Source: an uncultured Ruminococcus sp. (lineage in GTDB: Bacteria; Bacillota; Clostridia; Oscillospirales; Acutalibacteraceae). Taken from it: a DNA stretch of 34,307 bases. The stretch spans positions 1 to 34,307 of the forward strand of contig CADBOO010000155.1 in the NCBI GenBank assembly GCA_902796225.1. Direction: 5' to 3'. The notes beneath the pieces were generated by a model. That model ran no database searches. It was given only the letters and a program-made list of their open reading frames with translations, and was not told the origin of the DNA. Shown here piece by piece: positions 16,335 through 24,320 of the stretch. Position 1 is the first letter of the stretch. Each line of letters starts with the position of its first letter. Made by a program: the position numbers and the translations under genes.

Positions 16335-17363
16335 TCACCTCTTTTTTTCCGGTTTGCCGAATAATATCAGGTTCAGATATCTGTTTGAGCTCAAGAGCTT
16401 TGCCGCTGTCGACGTCAATACCACCGCGATCAGATAATTCGCCGCGACCATCGCCAACCCCTTTGCCGTCATCAATTCCGGCAAAGCGGAAACAGCCGCA
16501 AGATTCAAAAAATAATAGTGCAGCAAGTATACTTCCATAGAATGGACGCCGATCCACTCCACAAAACGGAATACCGGACCTGTATTCCCGAACGCACTAA
16601 AAACGCCGGATACAAAGATACATCCGCACAGCGATACTCCGGCACGTATCAGGATATCCGTGATACGCGTATCGGACAGAGAAAAGAGGTCCAGTTTTAT
16701 GATCGAAACGATCCATGCCAAACCGCAGATCGCTGTGATAACCGAAATCGCAGATGAAAACCGCGCCGTGACGCTGTCCCGAAAGCAGCCGTACAGATAT
16801 CCCAAACAATAAAACGGCATATAGTACAGCGTCAGCTTGATGCACCAGAAGTCAAATCCGGCTAAAAAGCCGATCCCGCCTAAAAGCGCCATTCCGATAA
16901 GGTAAAAGCAAAGAGTCACAAAAGGTACGGCTTTTTCTTTGCGGCTGAGCTTCAAAGCAACGAACCGCGCCGGAATAAAAATCATGCTGATCGTCCATAA
17001 TGAGAACAAAAACCAATAGCCGCTGTCCATGTGAAAGAACAGCGCTCCCGGCGCCAACTCCTGCTTGCCCAGAACGATTCCGTTCAGCAGTACGGTAAAC
17101 ACGAACCACGGCAAAAGATACGCCAATGAGCGTTTACCCAACAGGCGGAATAATCCGCGGGTATCATCCGGGATCCGGCTGTAACGGGTCACATAACCGC
17201 TGATCAGGATAAACATCGGGATCTGCAGCGACCATACGATATTAAAGAACACACTCTCCTTAGAGCCGGACGCCGAGCCGGTCATCGTATGACCGAGAAC
17301 AACGATCAGCATCGCGACACCGCGCAGGAAATCTACATATGTATTCCGCTTCTTTTCTGTCAT
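16335..17363 (-). CDS. Acyltransferase family 3 membrane protein (sugar O-acetylase)
   Basis: The 342-residue polytopic membrane protein opens with the acyltransferase-3 signature YVDFLRGVAMLIVVLGHTM, including the arginine and the histidine of the G-H-x motif. PMFILISGYVTRYSR follows, matching the family's 'P-x-F-x-x-S-G' block. It resembles the fucose-4-O-acetylase branch. These enzymes acetylate or otherwise acylate sugars during transit through the membrane. It is one of two acyl-decorating enzymes in the locus, the other being the soluble hexapeptide enzyme at 2217-2717. AAGGAA lies upstream of the ATG. Confidence 0.92.
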   Translation of the reverse strand: MTEKKRNTYVDFLRGVAMLIVVLGHTMTGSASGSKESVFFNIVWSLQIPMFILISGYVTRYSRIPDDTRGLFRLLGKRSLAYLLPWFVFTVLLNGIVLGKQELAPGALFFHMDSGYWFLFSLWTISMIFIPARFVALKLSRKEKAVPFVTLCFYLIGMALLGGIGFLAGFDFWCIKLTLYYMPFYCLGYLYGCFRDSVTARFSSAISVITAICGLAWIVSIIKLDLFSLSDTRITDILIRAGVSLCGCIFVSGVFSAFGNTGPVFRFVEWIGVHSMEVYLLHYYFLNLAAVSALPELMTAKGLAMVAANYLIAVVLTSTAAKLLSSNRYLNLILFGKPEKKR

Positions 17364-17400
17364 AATCGTTCCTTATTTTACGTATTTGCAGAGGAAAACA

Positions 17401-18210
17401 CTATTCTCTCAACAGCTTATACACTTTTTTCCGAGCAAAGTTCGGTATGATACACACGATAGCGTGCGGTAAGGCGCAGGTCAAAAGACTGCTCCTCCTG
17501 CTCCACCCGATATGCGTCAGATATCGGTGAAAGCGCAAAATATCCTTCGCAAATAACGATCCGCCTCGCCGCAGATAAAAATCATAAGATACTCTCATAT
17601 AGAGTACAACATCCCGGATATTATACCCGACAGCCCCGTTCTGGAACATTCGGATCCAAAGCTCATAATCCTCAAAACGATGATAATCATCATGATAACC
17701 GCCGATAGCAAGAACCGCGGATTTTTTGAACATCACCGCAGGATGATTGAACGGGTTCCGCGTCTGACTGAACCGAACGATCTCATCCTGTGTTTCCGGC
17801 AAAATTCTTTTCTTCTGTAAGCCCTCGCCTTCAGGCTCTCCGATAAATTCCTGTATAGTACCGCTGACGATCGAAATATCGGGGTTTTGTTGAAAAACTC
17901 GAAGCTGTCTTTCGCACCTGTCAGGCACACTGATATCATCGCTGTCCATTCTTGCGACAAACTCGTGCTTGCAGTTATTTAACCCGAGATTAAGCGCATT
18001 GCTCAATCCGAGCTTAATCTCGGAACGAACAACATTCAGCCGGTCGGCGTAGATATCGATCACCTGATTCAGTTTTTGGTTCAACAGTCCGTCACATACC
18101 AGCACAAAGTCATCGGTCGGTATGGTCTGGTTAAGCATACTGAGGATCGCCTGTTCCAGATTTTCCGGCAGTTCCTTATCGTACACTGTCATAAGAACAG
18201 AATAATCCAT
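17401..18210 (-). CDS. Glycosyltransferase family 2 (GT-A fold)
   Basis: The 269-residue protein begins MDYSVLMTVYDKELPENLEQ, followed by FVLVCDGLLNQKLNQVID and LGLSNALNLGLNNCKHEFVA, and the metal-binding MDSDDISVPDRCERQ. The later motif FEDYELWIRMFQNGAVGYNI supplies the E-D-x-x-L-W block common in GT2 enzymes that build cell-surface glycans. It would act in the cytoplasm on the lipid-linked intermediate. It follows the kinase gene by 28 bp and is probably co-transcribed with it. Confidence 0.93.
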   Translation of the reverse strand: MDYSVLMTVYDKELPENLEQAILSMLNQTIPTDDFVLVCDGLLNQKLNQVIDIYADRLNVVRSEIKLGLSNALNLGLNNCKHEFVARMDSDDISVPDRCERQLRVFQQNPDISIVSGTIQEFIGEPEGEGLQKKRILPETQDEIVRFSQTRNPFNHPAVMFKKSAVLAIGGYHDDYHRFEDYELWIRMFQNGAVGYNIRDVVLYMRVSYDFYLRRGGSLFAKDILRFHRYLTHIGWSRRSSLLTCALPHAIVCIIPNFARKKVYKLLRE

Positions 18211-18238
18211 ACTTTCTCTTTCCTATCGTTACATTATT

Positions 18239-18961
18239 TTACTTATGACTCTTATAATACTTGTATTTATAATAGTATCCGCTTTTCTTATAGTATTTCT
18301 TTGGCGTTCCTTTGCAATTGTACGCCACTCCGATCACTCTTGCTTTGGTAAGGCGCAGCTGCTGCAGCATCTCATCAATCGTTTTATTCTCGGAAAAATT
18401 GTGTCTCATGACAACAAGATAACCGTCAACCTGATCGGACATCATCACAGCGTCGGAGACGACGTTGACCGGAGGAAAATCAAAGACGATAAAATCATAT
18501 CTGCTCTTTAATAAGGCAACCAGGTTCTTCATCTCTTCCGAATCGATCAAAGCGGTCGTATCGGGGGGGATATTTCCGGACGGGATCACATCAATCCCCA
18601 ACTCTTCCACATGAACGATCGGGACATCCGAACAGTCGCCCGAAAGATAATTAGACAAGCCGGGGACGGATTGTATTCCGAGTTTGGACGCAACGGTCGG
18701 CAACCTCATATCACAATCGATCAGCATGATCTTCTTATTCAGCTGTGCAAGTGAAAGCGACAGATTAGCAGCAATCGAGCTTTTTCCCTCTCCCCGATTT
18801 GCAGAGATAATGCCGATGCACTTGCAGCCCTTTCCCGGCAGCGAGAAAATGATATTGGTGCGCATCGTTTTGTATGCTTCCTGCATAGCAAAAGATGAGG
18901 AGCCCGAAAGGAGCATTTTTGAAGCATCAAAAATCGGAGCAGATGATCTATTCTTTTTCAT
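18239..18961 (-). CDS. Bacterial tyrosine kinase (CpsD/YwqD-like) controlling polysaccharide synthesis
   Basis: The 240-residue cytoplasmic P-loop kinase has Walker A ANRGEGKSS (about 54-62), the BY-kinase Walker A' IMLIDCDMRLP (about 78-88) and Walker B FIVFDFPPV. The C-terminus is a tyrosine cluster with eight tyrosines in the last 18 residues (SGYYYKYKYYK), the usual autophosphorylation tail. In Firmicutes this kinase needs the membrane partner encoded by the preceding gene, and their cycle controls chain length and output. The ATG at 18959-18961 has GGAG 11 bases upstream and lies 16 bp after the partner's stop. The longer frame from 19027 overlaps the partner. No CpsB-type phosphatase is seen in the window. 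Confidence 0.92.
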   Translation of the reverse strand: MKKNRSSAPIFDASKMLLSGSSSFAMQEAYKTMRTNIIFSLPGKGCKCIGIISANRGEGKSSIAANLSLSLAQLNKKIMLIDCDMRLPTVASKLGIQSVPGLSNYLSGDCSDVPIVHVEELGIDVIPSGNIPPDTTALIDSEEMKNLVALLKSRYDFIVFDFPPVNVVSDAVMMSDQVDGYLVVMRHNFSENKTIDEMLQQLRLTKARVIGVAYNCKGTPKKYYKKSGYYYKYKYYKSHK

Positions 18962-18977
18962 TGCTGTTATCGCTCCT

Positions 18978-19751
18978 TTACGAAGATTTCTGACGATAGG
19001 CATATTCATATTTTGAATTGTATCCATAACCCTTTGTTTCCAAATGATTCACGTCCGGTATGACGCCGAGAATCGGAATGCCAAAGCGTTCTTCAACTTC
19101 GTTTTCGTTTTTAACCGTATCGTCAGAATAAAACCGAATGATCAGTATTACGATTACCAAAGCCATGCCGATCAACAGACCGAGAAGAGCATATCTCGAA
19201 TAACTCGGCTTATATTTTGTATCGTTGTATTCGGGATAGTCGATAACCTTCATCGAACTTCCTTCAACGATATCAGCCATATACTGCGGCGATATTTTCG
19301 CTATCTCATTCGCAAGATCATATGCTACCTTCGGATCCTTATCTACGACATAAACCGTAATGATCTCAGTCTCATTCTGTATCTCAGTCGTCACCATTCT
19401 CTGCAGCTGAATATACGAATTCTTCAGTCCCAGATTTTTTGCAGCATTCATCAGGATCGTCCTGCTCTTAAGTATCTCTGCATACGTCTTAACAAGCTCT
19501 TTCGACGCCAAAAGATCGGAATTGGTGAGAGAACCGTCATTTGTTTTCATTTGCTGGTTGTTGACGTAGGCTTTAAAGCTGCTGCGGTATGTCGGTTTGA
19601 TCGTCATCTTTGTCACGCCGAAAAACACTACCGCAAAGACCACGCCCACTATAGCTATGATCCATGATTTTTTAAGCATTTCTTTTAAGAACGGAATCAG
19701 GTTGATCTCCCACTCAGAAGAACGCCTTTTACTGTTTTTGCTGTTTGTCAT
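18978..19751 (-). CDS. Wzz/YveK-type chain-length determinant and kinase adaptor
   Basis: The 257-residue protein has two membrane helices, IIAIVGVVFAVVFFGVTKM (about 33-51) and LLGLLIGMALVIVILIIRFY (about 189-208). They flank an extracellular domain that includes TIKPTYRSSFKAYVNNQQ and the segment YPEYNDTKYKPSYSRYAL just before helix two. This is the Wzz-domain topology of Gram-positive CapA/YveK proteins. The short cytoplasmic C-terminus activates the separate tyrosine kinase encoded next. It lies between the initiating transferase and kinase genes, as expected for an EPS regulatory pair. Confidence 0.92.
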   Translation of the reverse strand: MTNSKNSKRRSSEWEINLIPFLKEMLKKSWIIAIVGVVFAVVFFGVTKMTIKPTYRSSFKAYVNNQQMKTNDGSLTNSDLLASKELVKTYAEILKSRTILMNAAKNLGLKNSYIQLQRMVTTEIQNETEIITVYVVDKDPKVAYDLANEIAKISPQYMADIVEGSSMKVIDYPEYNDTKYKPSYSRYALLGLLIGMALVIVILIIRFYSDDTVKNENEVEERFGIPILGVIPDVNHLETKGYGYNSKYEYAYRQKSS

Positions 19752-19808
19752 AATAAACCTCTACTCTTCATAATTACAAAAGGTAGTATCATAAACACTC
19801 CTCGTGCA

Positions 19809-20423
19809 TTATTCTTTTGTATGATTGGATACACCGGCAACCCCGTCACGTCTTAACACCGGCAAAACAGAACCGAAAAAGCATCGAAAATCCATCGCGA
19901 ACGCTTTCCATCCGCCCTGTTTCAGCTTGATCGTATAATCGCCGTCCAGCTTTGCCTTAACCGGTATCTCCAACTCATCGCGCCCGTTGATCTGCGCCCA
20001 TCCTGTTAATCCAGGCTTGGCGTCATTCGCCCCATACTTGTCACGCTCAGCGACCAGATCATCCTGATTCCAAAGCGCAGGTCGGGGACCGACAACACTC
20101 ATCTTTCCTGTCCAAATGCAAAACAGCTGAGGAAGCTCATCTAATGAAGATTTCCTCAAAAACTGCTGCCATCGGGACAGCGTCATTTCCTCTGTCATCA
20201 AATGGGTAGGAAGATCCGGATTAGCCGATACCGGCATCGTGCGAAACTTAAATATATAAAAAAATGATTTATGTATCCCGATCCTCTTTTGCTTAAAGAT
20301 CGCTGGACCCGGTGAATCGATCTTTGTAATAATTACAATTATCGCCATAGGGATCGCCGTAATTATGATACCAACGGTAGAAATGATAATATCAATCAAT
20401 CGCTTTACATATCGCTGATACAT
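19809..20423 (-). CDS. Initiating undecaprenyl-phosphate sugar phosphotransferase (small, PglC-like)
   Basis: The 204-residue protein has one N-terminal membrane helix (LIDIIISTVGIIITAIPMAI region) followed by the bacterial sugar transferase domain: FYIFKFRTM, SLDELPQLF with the catalytic Asp-Glu pair, VVGPRPALW, and KPGLTGWAQINGRDE. It transfers a sugar-1-phosphate from a UDP-sugar to undecaprenyl phosphate, the first committed step. Its size fits the short monotopic class rather than the large WbaP/WcaJ type. I chose ATG 20421-20423 because AAGGAGG lies 5 bases upstream; the longer frame adds 24 residues without a site. This is the first EPS gene, 85 bp after the helicase stop. Confidence 0.95.
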   Translation of the reverse strand: MYQRYVKRLIDIIISTVGIIITAIPMAIIVIITKIDSPGPAIFKQKRIGIHKSFFYIFKFRTMPVSANPDLPTHLMTEEMTLSRWQQFLRKSSLDELPQLFCIWTGKMSVVGPRPALWNQDDLVAERDKYGANDAKPGLTGWAQINGRDELEIPVKAKLDGDYTIKLKQGGWKAFAMDFRCFFGSVLPVLRRDGVAGVSNHTKE

Positions 20424-20508
20424 TTCCGCCTCCTTGATATCCTTTCTGTTTGTTATTATCCGATCCAAACACATCCTTTTGCAGTTGAACGTCAACCGTT
20501 TTTCTCAG

Positions 20509-22845
20509 TTAATAGGCTCTTTCTGATTCAGCAGTCTTGTTCCACCACATTCCTATTGTGTCAAGTTTCTCTTTTTTATCTGAAGATAGCTTTCCTTTGT
20601 GTTGCATGACCCTCTGAAAGCTGAGCCATGCATTAAGCCGTACGCCCTCGGCTTTGTAGTCGTGAGGCACTCTTAGATTACCGTTTTCCAAATAGTATCT
20701 TTTTGCAAGGAGGAAGGATTCATCCCATGTATGAACCAGTCGATTGCTCCAATTAGGATCGAGTTTGTTCAGTCGTTCTACATACTTTTTCTCTAATTGC
20801 CCTTTGCTATACTTGGTTCGCTGCTTGCAAAGCCAAACGCCCAATCCAAATCCGTTCTTTGTTCTGTACCGGTTTTGTATATCGATATTTCCATGGGTAC
20901 TAAAGTATTCAACAAGCAAACCATATGCTTCGTCCCATTGGATCTCTTGACGGGTTCGCCATTCCATTCCAATCTCATTGAGAGCAGAAATCCGTTCTTC
21001 GGATAAACGAGTGCTTGTAGTTTCTCCGGACTGGACTTTCCGGTACTCAATCCTTACCTTAGTCAGCCACTCATATAACCTGATGCCGTCGTCATCCACA
21101 TAGCCTTTAGGAACCGACAGATTTCCAAACCTTTCATAATACTTCATTGCAGAAGAATAATTGCGATCCCAAATGTGGTCGTTTCCGCTCCAGATCATTC
21201 CTATTTCATCCAACTTTTTGATGTGCCAATCAGAGAATACAGCAGTTCTGATTCCGTTCTTTCTCCATGCTCTCAAGTTGCTGATCCATACACCTAGTCT
21301 GATACCGTCCTCAGTGATATACGAGGCAGGTATTCTCAAATGACCGTGTTCACGGAAAAAGGCACAAGCTGCTTTATAGTTCTTTTCCCAATTACGCTGC
21401 TTTTTGCTTTCCCAAACAATCCCGATTAGTTCTAACTTTTTGATCTGATCATCAGTAAGTATGCCTCCCTGATACCCAGCATACACTTGCTTTTGCGTTT
21501 GCAGCCATATGCCGAGTGTGTATCCCTCAGGGGTTCTGTATTTTGCGGGTATCTCCAGATTACCGTATTGCTCATAATACTGCTTTGCATACATATACAT
21601 AGTTTCGAACGGAACTGACAGAATATCGTTCAGCTCGTCAAAGATCTCTTTGGCGTCTCTGACCTCATCGATCACTTCAAAATGCTCGTTAACAATATAA
21701 TTATCAGCGCCGATCGAGCGATAATAACCGGCTGCAATTTGTATTTCCTGTTGAATGGTACCGATAGAATAGAGGTTCTCAATATTATTTACAATATCAA
21801 AAATCACAGAAACGTTATTTTTTCCTGCTGCCAAAGCGCGTCCAATCTGCTGTTTATAGATGATCGGAGAAACCGTCGGTCGAAACAGTATCACACCGCT
21901 GATGTCATCTACATGGATGCCTTCGTTAAGCATATCAATGGCATATAGAAGTTTCAAATGACTACTGTCATCATTCTTAAAATCGTTGAACTCTTTGCTG
22001 GTAGTCGGATCCTCAGAATATGCAGTATAGATATGCGGATCGGGATCGACCGCCCCAAACCAATCTTTTGCTTTGCTCTGCATTTCACGCAGGTGCGCAA
22101 TATTAGAACAGAACACGATGTATTTTCCCGTCCTGTTATCCATATGTTTATCAAAAATCTTGTCCAGTCCCTCGGACATCTCCAATGCCCGCCGCAATGC
22201 TTCTAAATACTTTTCCGCTCGATCCCTGACTGCTTTTGTTTTTGCACCTTTTACACGACGCTTTATCCGATCATAATCTTCCTGATAGGTGAATACAGAA
22301 AGAACATATTTCGGAGGATTAAGAATTCCTCGAACGATTGCTTCGCCTAGTGACATTTCGGATGCAATATTACCGTCAAACAGCTCGTCAGCCATATTGC
22401 GTTGGTTATCCAAATAACGGATCGCAGTTGCCGACAGACCAAGAATAGGTGTGTCCGGATACATGGAGAGCAACCGATCGACACCTTCGCCCCACATTTC
22501 AGCGCCGCAGCGGTGAAATTCATCGAGGATAATGTAATCAGGATTAATCTCCAACAGATCGGTTTCATCCATCAGCATCAGCTTTGCATAGGTAAAGAAG
22601 ACCACGTTATCCGGAGTCCAACCATCAGTGTCTGCTTTCAGGTTTTCAAGCTGCGTCTTAAAGATATACTCAGAAGGAGATAACCAACAAACAGTCTTGT
22701 CGGGATATTGCTCACATAGCTTAAATGCTATATAAGACTTACCCGTTCCGGTAGGGTGAACGACAGCGGCCTTGCCGGTATCTGCAAGCATTTCAATCAC
22801 TGCGTTGTAAGCCGCCTGATTGTGTTCAAATAATGATATGCTCAC
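20509..22845 (-). CDS. DEAD/DEAH-box helicase with five helicase-associated repeats
   Basis: The 778-residue protein has a superfamily 2 core in its first roughly 400 residues: Walker A VHPTGTGKSYIAFKL near the start, the II/DEAH-type box ILDEFHRCGAEMW (DEFH, about 108), GLSATAIRY, and motif VI QQIGRALAAGKNN. Residues about 410-775 are five helicase-associated (HA) repeats of about 65-70 residues, each with W-x-x-x-[YF], then [YF]-x-x-x-GN/GH-L-x-[IV]-P, then G-x-x-L-x-x-W-[LI]. It is probably an ATP-dependent nucleic-acid translocase; its target is unknown. The GTG at 22843-22845 has AGAGGAG eight bases upstream; the TTG seven codons earlier has none. It lies upstream of the EPS genes with no obvious terminator between. 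Confidence 0.9.
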   Translation of the reverse strand: MSISLFEHNQAAYNAVIEMLADTGKAAVVHPTGTGKSYIAFKLCEQYPDKTVCWLSPSEYIFKTQLENLKADTDGWTPDNVVFFTYAKLMLMDETDLLEINPDYIILDEFHRCGAEMWGEGVDRLLSMYPDTPILGLSATAIRYLDNQRNMADELFDGNIASEMSLGEAIVRGILNPPKYVLSVFTYQEDYDRIKRRVKGAKTKAVRDRAEKYLEALRRALEMSEGLDKIFDKHMDNRTGKYIVFCSNIAHLREMQSKAKDWFGAVDPDPHIYTAYSEDPTTSKEFNDFKNDDSSHLKLLYAIDMLNEGIHVDDISGVILFRPTVSPIIYKQQIGRALAAGKNNVSVIFDIVNNIENLYSIGTIQQEIQIAAGYYRSIGADNYIVNEHFEVIDEVRDAKEIFDELNDILSVPFETMYMYAKQYYEQYGNLEIPAKYRTPEGYTLGIWLQTQKQVYAGYQGGILTDDQIKKLELIGIVWESKKQRNWEKNYKAACAFFREHGHLRIPASYITEDGIRLGVWISNLRAWRKNGIRTAVFSDWHIKKLDEIGMIWSGNDHIWDRNYSSAMKYYERFGNLSVPKGYVDDDGIRLYEWLTKVRIEYRKVQSGETTSTRLSEERISALNEIGMEWRTRQEIQWDEAYGLLVEYFSTHGNIDIQNRYRTKNGFGLGVWLCKQRTKYSKGQLEKKYVERLNKLDPNWSNRLVHTWDESFLLAKRYYLENGNLRVPHDYKAEGVRLNAWLSFQRVMQHKGKLSSDKKEKLDTIGMWWNKTAESERAY

Positions 22846-22873
22846 AGCCTTTTCTCCTCTGCTCAATATGATG

Positions 22874-22896
22874 TAATGAAGTATTTCACTTCATTA
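22874..22896. repeat. Left recombinase-like inverted site
   Basis: Two perfect 9-bp arms, TAATGAAGT and ACTTCATTA, flank a 5-bp spacer ATTTC. The first 18 bases (22874-22891) recur in inverted orientation at 24326-24343. Short inverted arms around a 5-8 bp spacer are the usual layout of tyrosine recombinase core sites. It lies inside the predicted 5' leader of the helicase gene, so it could also form an mRNA hairpin. Confidence 0.65.
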
Positions 22897-22943
22897 TAAT
22901 AGGTTTTTCAATAATACCCCATAATAACTCTATTATCTTATTT

Positions 22944-22972
22944 ATTATAAACACTAATTCAATCAAAGTCAA
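22944..22972 (-). promoter_or_regulatory. Consensus vegetative promoter towards the helicase gene
   Basis: On the minus strand, TTGACT (22967-22972) and TATAAT (22944-22949) are separated by exactly 17 bp, a near-perfect sigma-70/sigma-A promoter. Transcription should start near 22937, giving a leader of about 90 bases before the helicase GTG. That leader includes the palindrome at 22874-22896. The promoter lies inside the candidate invertible segment. Confidence 0.75.
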
Positions 22973-23083
22973 TATAGAAAATACGGACAGAATAGCAATT
23001 ATTCTCATTTTTTGCATTGAAACTATTATTTTTTAGTAATATTCGCTATTTTTATAAACAAAAGGAGTTTTTTTAGAATAAGA

Positions 23084-23124
23084 TTGACGGAAGTTCAATG
23101 AGCTTTGAATCTATTCTCCGTCAA
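23084..23124 (+). promoter_or_regulatory. Leader hairpin or operator upstream of the recombinase gene
   Basis: The outer arms TTGACGGA (23084-23091) and TCCGTCAA (23117-23124) are perfectly complementary. An inner pair TTCAA/TTGAA (23094-23098 and 23105-23109) extends the structure. It ends 28 bases before the recombinase ATG. It could fold in the mRNA leader or be a protein-binding palindrome. Confidence 0.45.
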
Positions 23125-23152
23125 ATACCATTATTAAAAAGGAAGTGCAGTT

Positions 23153-24247
23153 ATGCCCCGAAAAGGAGAAAACATCTACAAACGTAAAGATGGCAGATGG
23201 GAGGCCAGATACATACACCATTATGAAGACGGAAAAGCAAAATATCGTTCCGTCTATGATTATTCTTATCTTGACGTAAAAGCCAAACGCATACAGGCAG
23301 TCGCGAAGATGGATTCCCTCCATACTTCGACCGTAAAGCAACACGCGACTATCGATGAAATCTGCAGCCTTTGGCTGGAGGAAAGAAAAGCGGACGTCAA
23401 AGAATCAACCTATACGCGATATGCTCGCACTATCAAAAAACACATTATCCCCGGGTTTGATAATCATCGTTTAGATCATATTAACGCTGACAAAATCAAC
23501 GATGTTCAGAGACATCTTAGAGAAAACCTCTCGGATAAAACTGTTACAGATATTATGTGCATTTTTAAAAGTATATGGAAATACGGTCAAGAAAACAATT
23601 ACCCCTGCTGTCAATGGAATCAGGAAAGAATCAAGCTGAAGAAAACAAGTAAAGTGACAATTATTCCTACAAACGTTCAAAAAGGCATTGTGTCCGCTTT
23701 GAATAATTATAATGAATATGTATTTCTCGGAGTGCTTTTCTCGCTGTTAACCGACGTAAGAATCGGAGAGATATGAGGCTTGAGATGGGGAGATATTGAT
23801 TTGGATAACGGATATGTAACTATTCGCCGCACGATTGAGCGGATCGCCGATCTGTCAGTTGATACAGATAGAAAAACAAAGGTAATTATTACTGAGCCAA
23901 AGACAGACAACTCCATCAGGACGATCCCTTTACCGGAATACCTTGTTACTCGTATAAAACCCTTTCAAAAAGACGACAACTTTTATGTGTTGACCGGCAG
24001 TTTAAAGCATACCGAGCCTCATACTTTTTATACCAGATACAAGACTTTTCTGAGAAAAAACAAACTCGGTGACTATACCTTTCACGAATTACGGCATACC
24101 TTTGCTACGATGTGCGTAGATCGCGGCTTTGATATAAAGTCACTGTCTGAGATCCTGGGCCATTCTGATGTGAAAACCACTATGAATCTTTATGTTCACC
24201 CGACCTTACAAATGAAAAAAAGGCAAATGGATACACTGTCGTTGTAA
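23153..24247 (+). pseudogene. Tyrosine recombinase (phage-type integrase) interrupted by an in-frame TGA
   Basis: The reading frame is continuous from ATG 23153 to TAA 24245-24247 except for one TGA at 23774-23776. The first part (207 residues) has a basic DNA-binding start (MPRKGENIYKRKDGRWEARY), the SAM-like core-binding domain (TYTRYARTIKKHIIPGF), and reaches catalytic Arg I in DVRIGEI. The second part (from 23777) resumes GLRWGDIDLDNG and has the HELRHTFATM box, LGHSDVKTTMN and the tyrosine in MNLYVH. Relatives commonly read R-I-G-E-I-C-G/A-L-R-W here, so the TGA replaces a cysteine codon (TGT or TGC, one base away). All catalytic residues survive, implying a recent nonsense mutation or a sequencing error. 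The break splits the catalytic domain, so neither fragment should be active. A GGA-type ribosome site lies about 10 bases upstream. Confidence 0.88.
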
Positions 24248-24274
24248 TATCGATTTGCCGTCAAAAAAACCGTC

Positions 24275-24319
24275 AAGCTCCTAAAGCGTACTGATGAACA
24301 GTGGCTTCGGGAGCTTTTT
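24275..24319 (+). terminator. Rho-independent terminator after the recombinase gene
   Basis: Arms AAGCTCC (24275-24281) and GGAGCTT (24310-24316) can pair, with extra AAG/CTT pairing inside. A TTTTT run at 24315-24319 follows on the plus strand. It starts 28 bases after the recombinase stop codon and ends just before the right inverted site. Confidence 0.6.
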
Positions 24320-24320
24320 G

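Larger units (their letters stand above)
22897..23152. other. AT-rich divergent regulatory region between helicase and recombinase genes
   Basis: The region is very AT-rich and has no credible gene. Beside the minus-strand promoter at 22944-22972 it contains an imperfect hairpin in the recombinase leader (23084-23124). A plus-strand promoter for the recombinase must lie here; TAATAT at 23037-23042 is a possible -10, but its -35 is poor (TTGCAT with 19 bp spacing, or TTGAAA with 14 bp). Confidence 0.5.

Noticed and set aside
20424-20508. Separate strong promoter for the EPS genes between helicase and sugar transferase
   Set aside because: GATAAT occurs at a plausible -10 place but the matching -35 (TGCAAA) is poor, and TTGACG lies too far upstream. 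A weak promoter remains possible, so co-transcription with the helicase is not proven.
23774-23776. Selenocysteine or general UGA recoding in the recombinase
   Set aside because: No redox role is known for this cysteine, I saw no selenocysteine-type hairpin, and no other gene in the window needs UGA readthrough.
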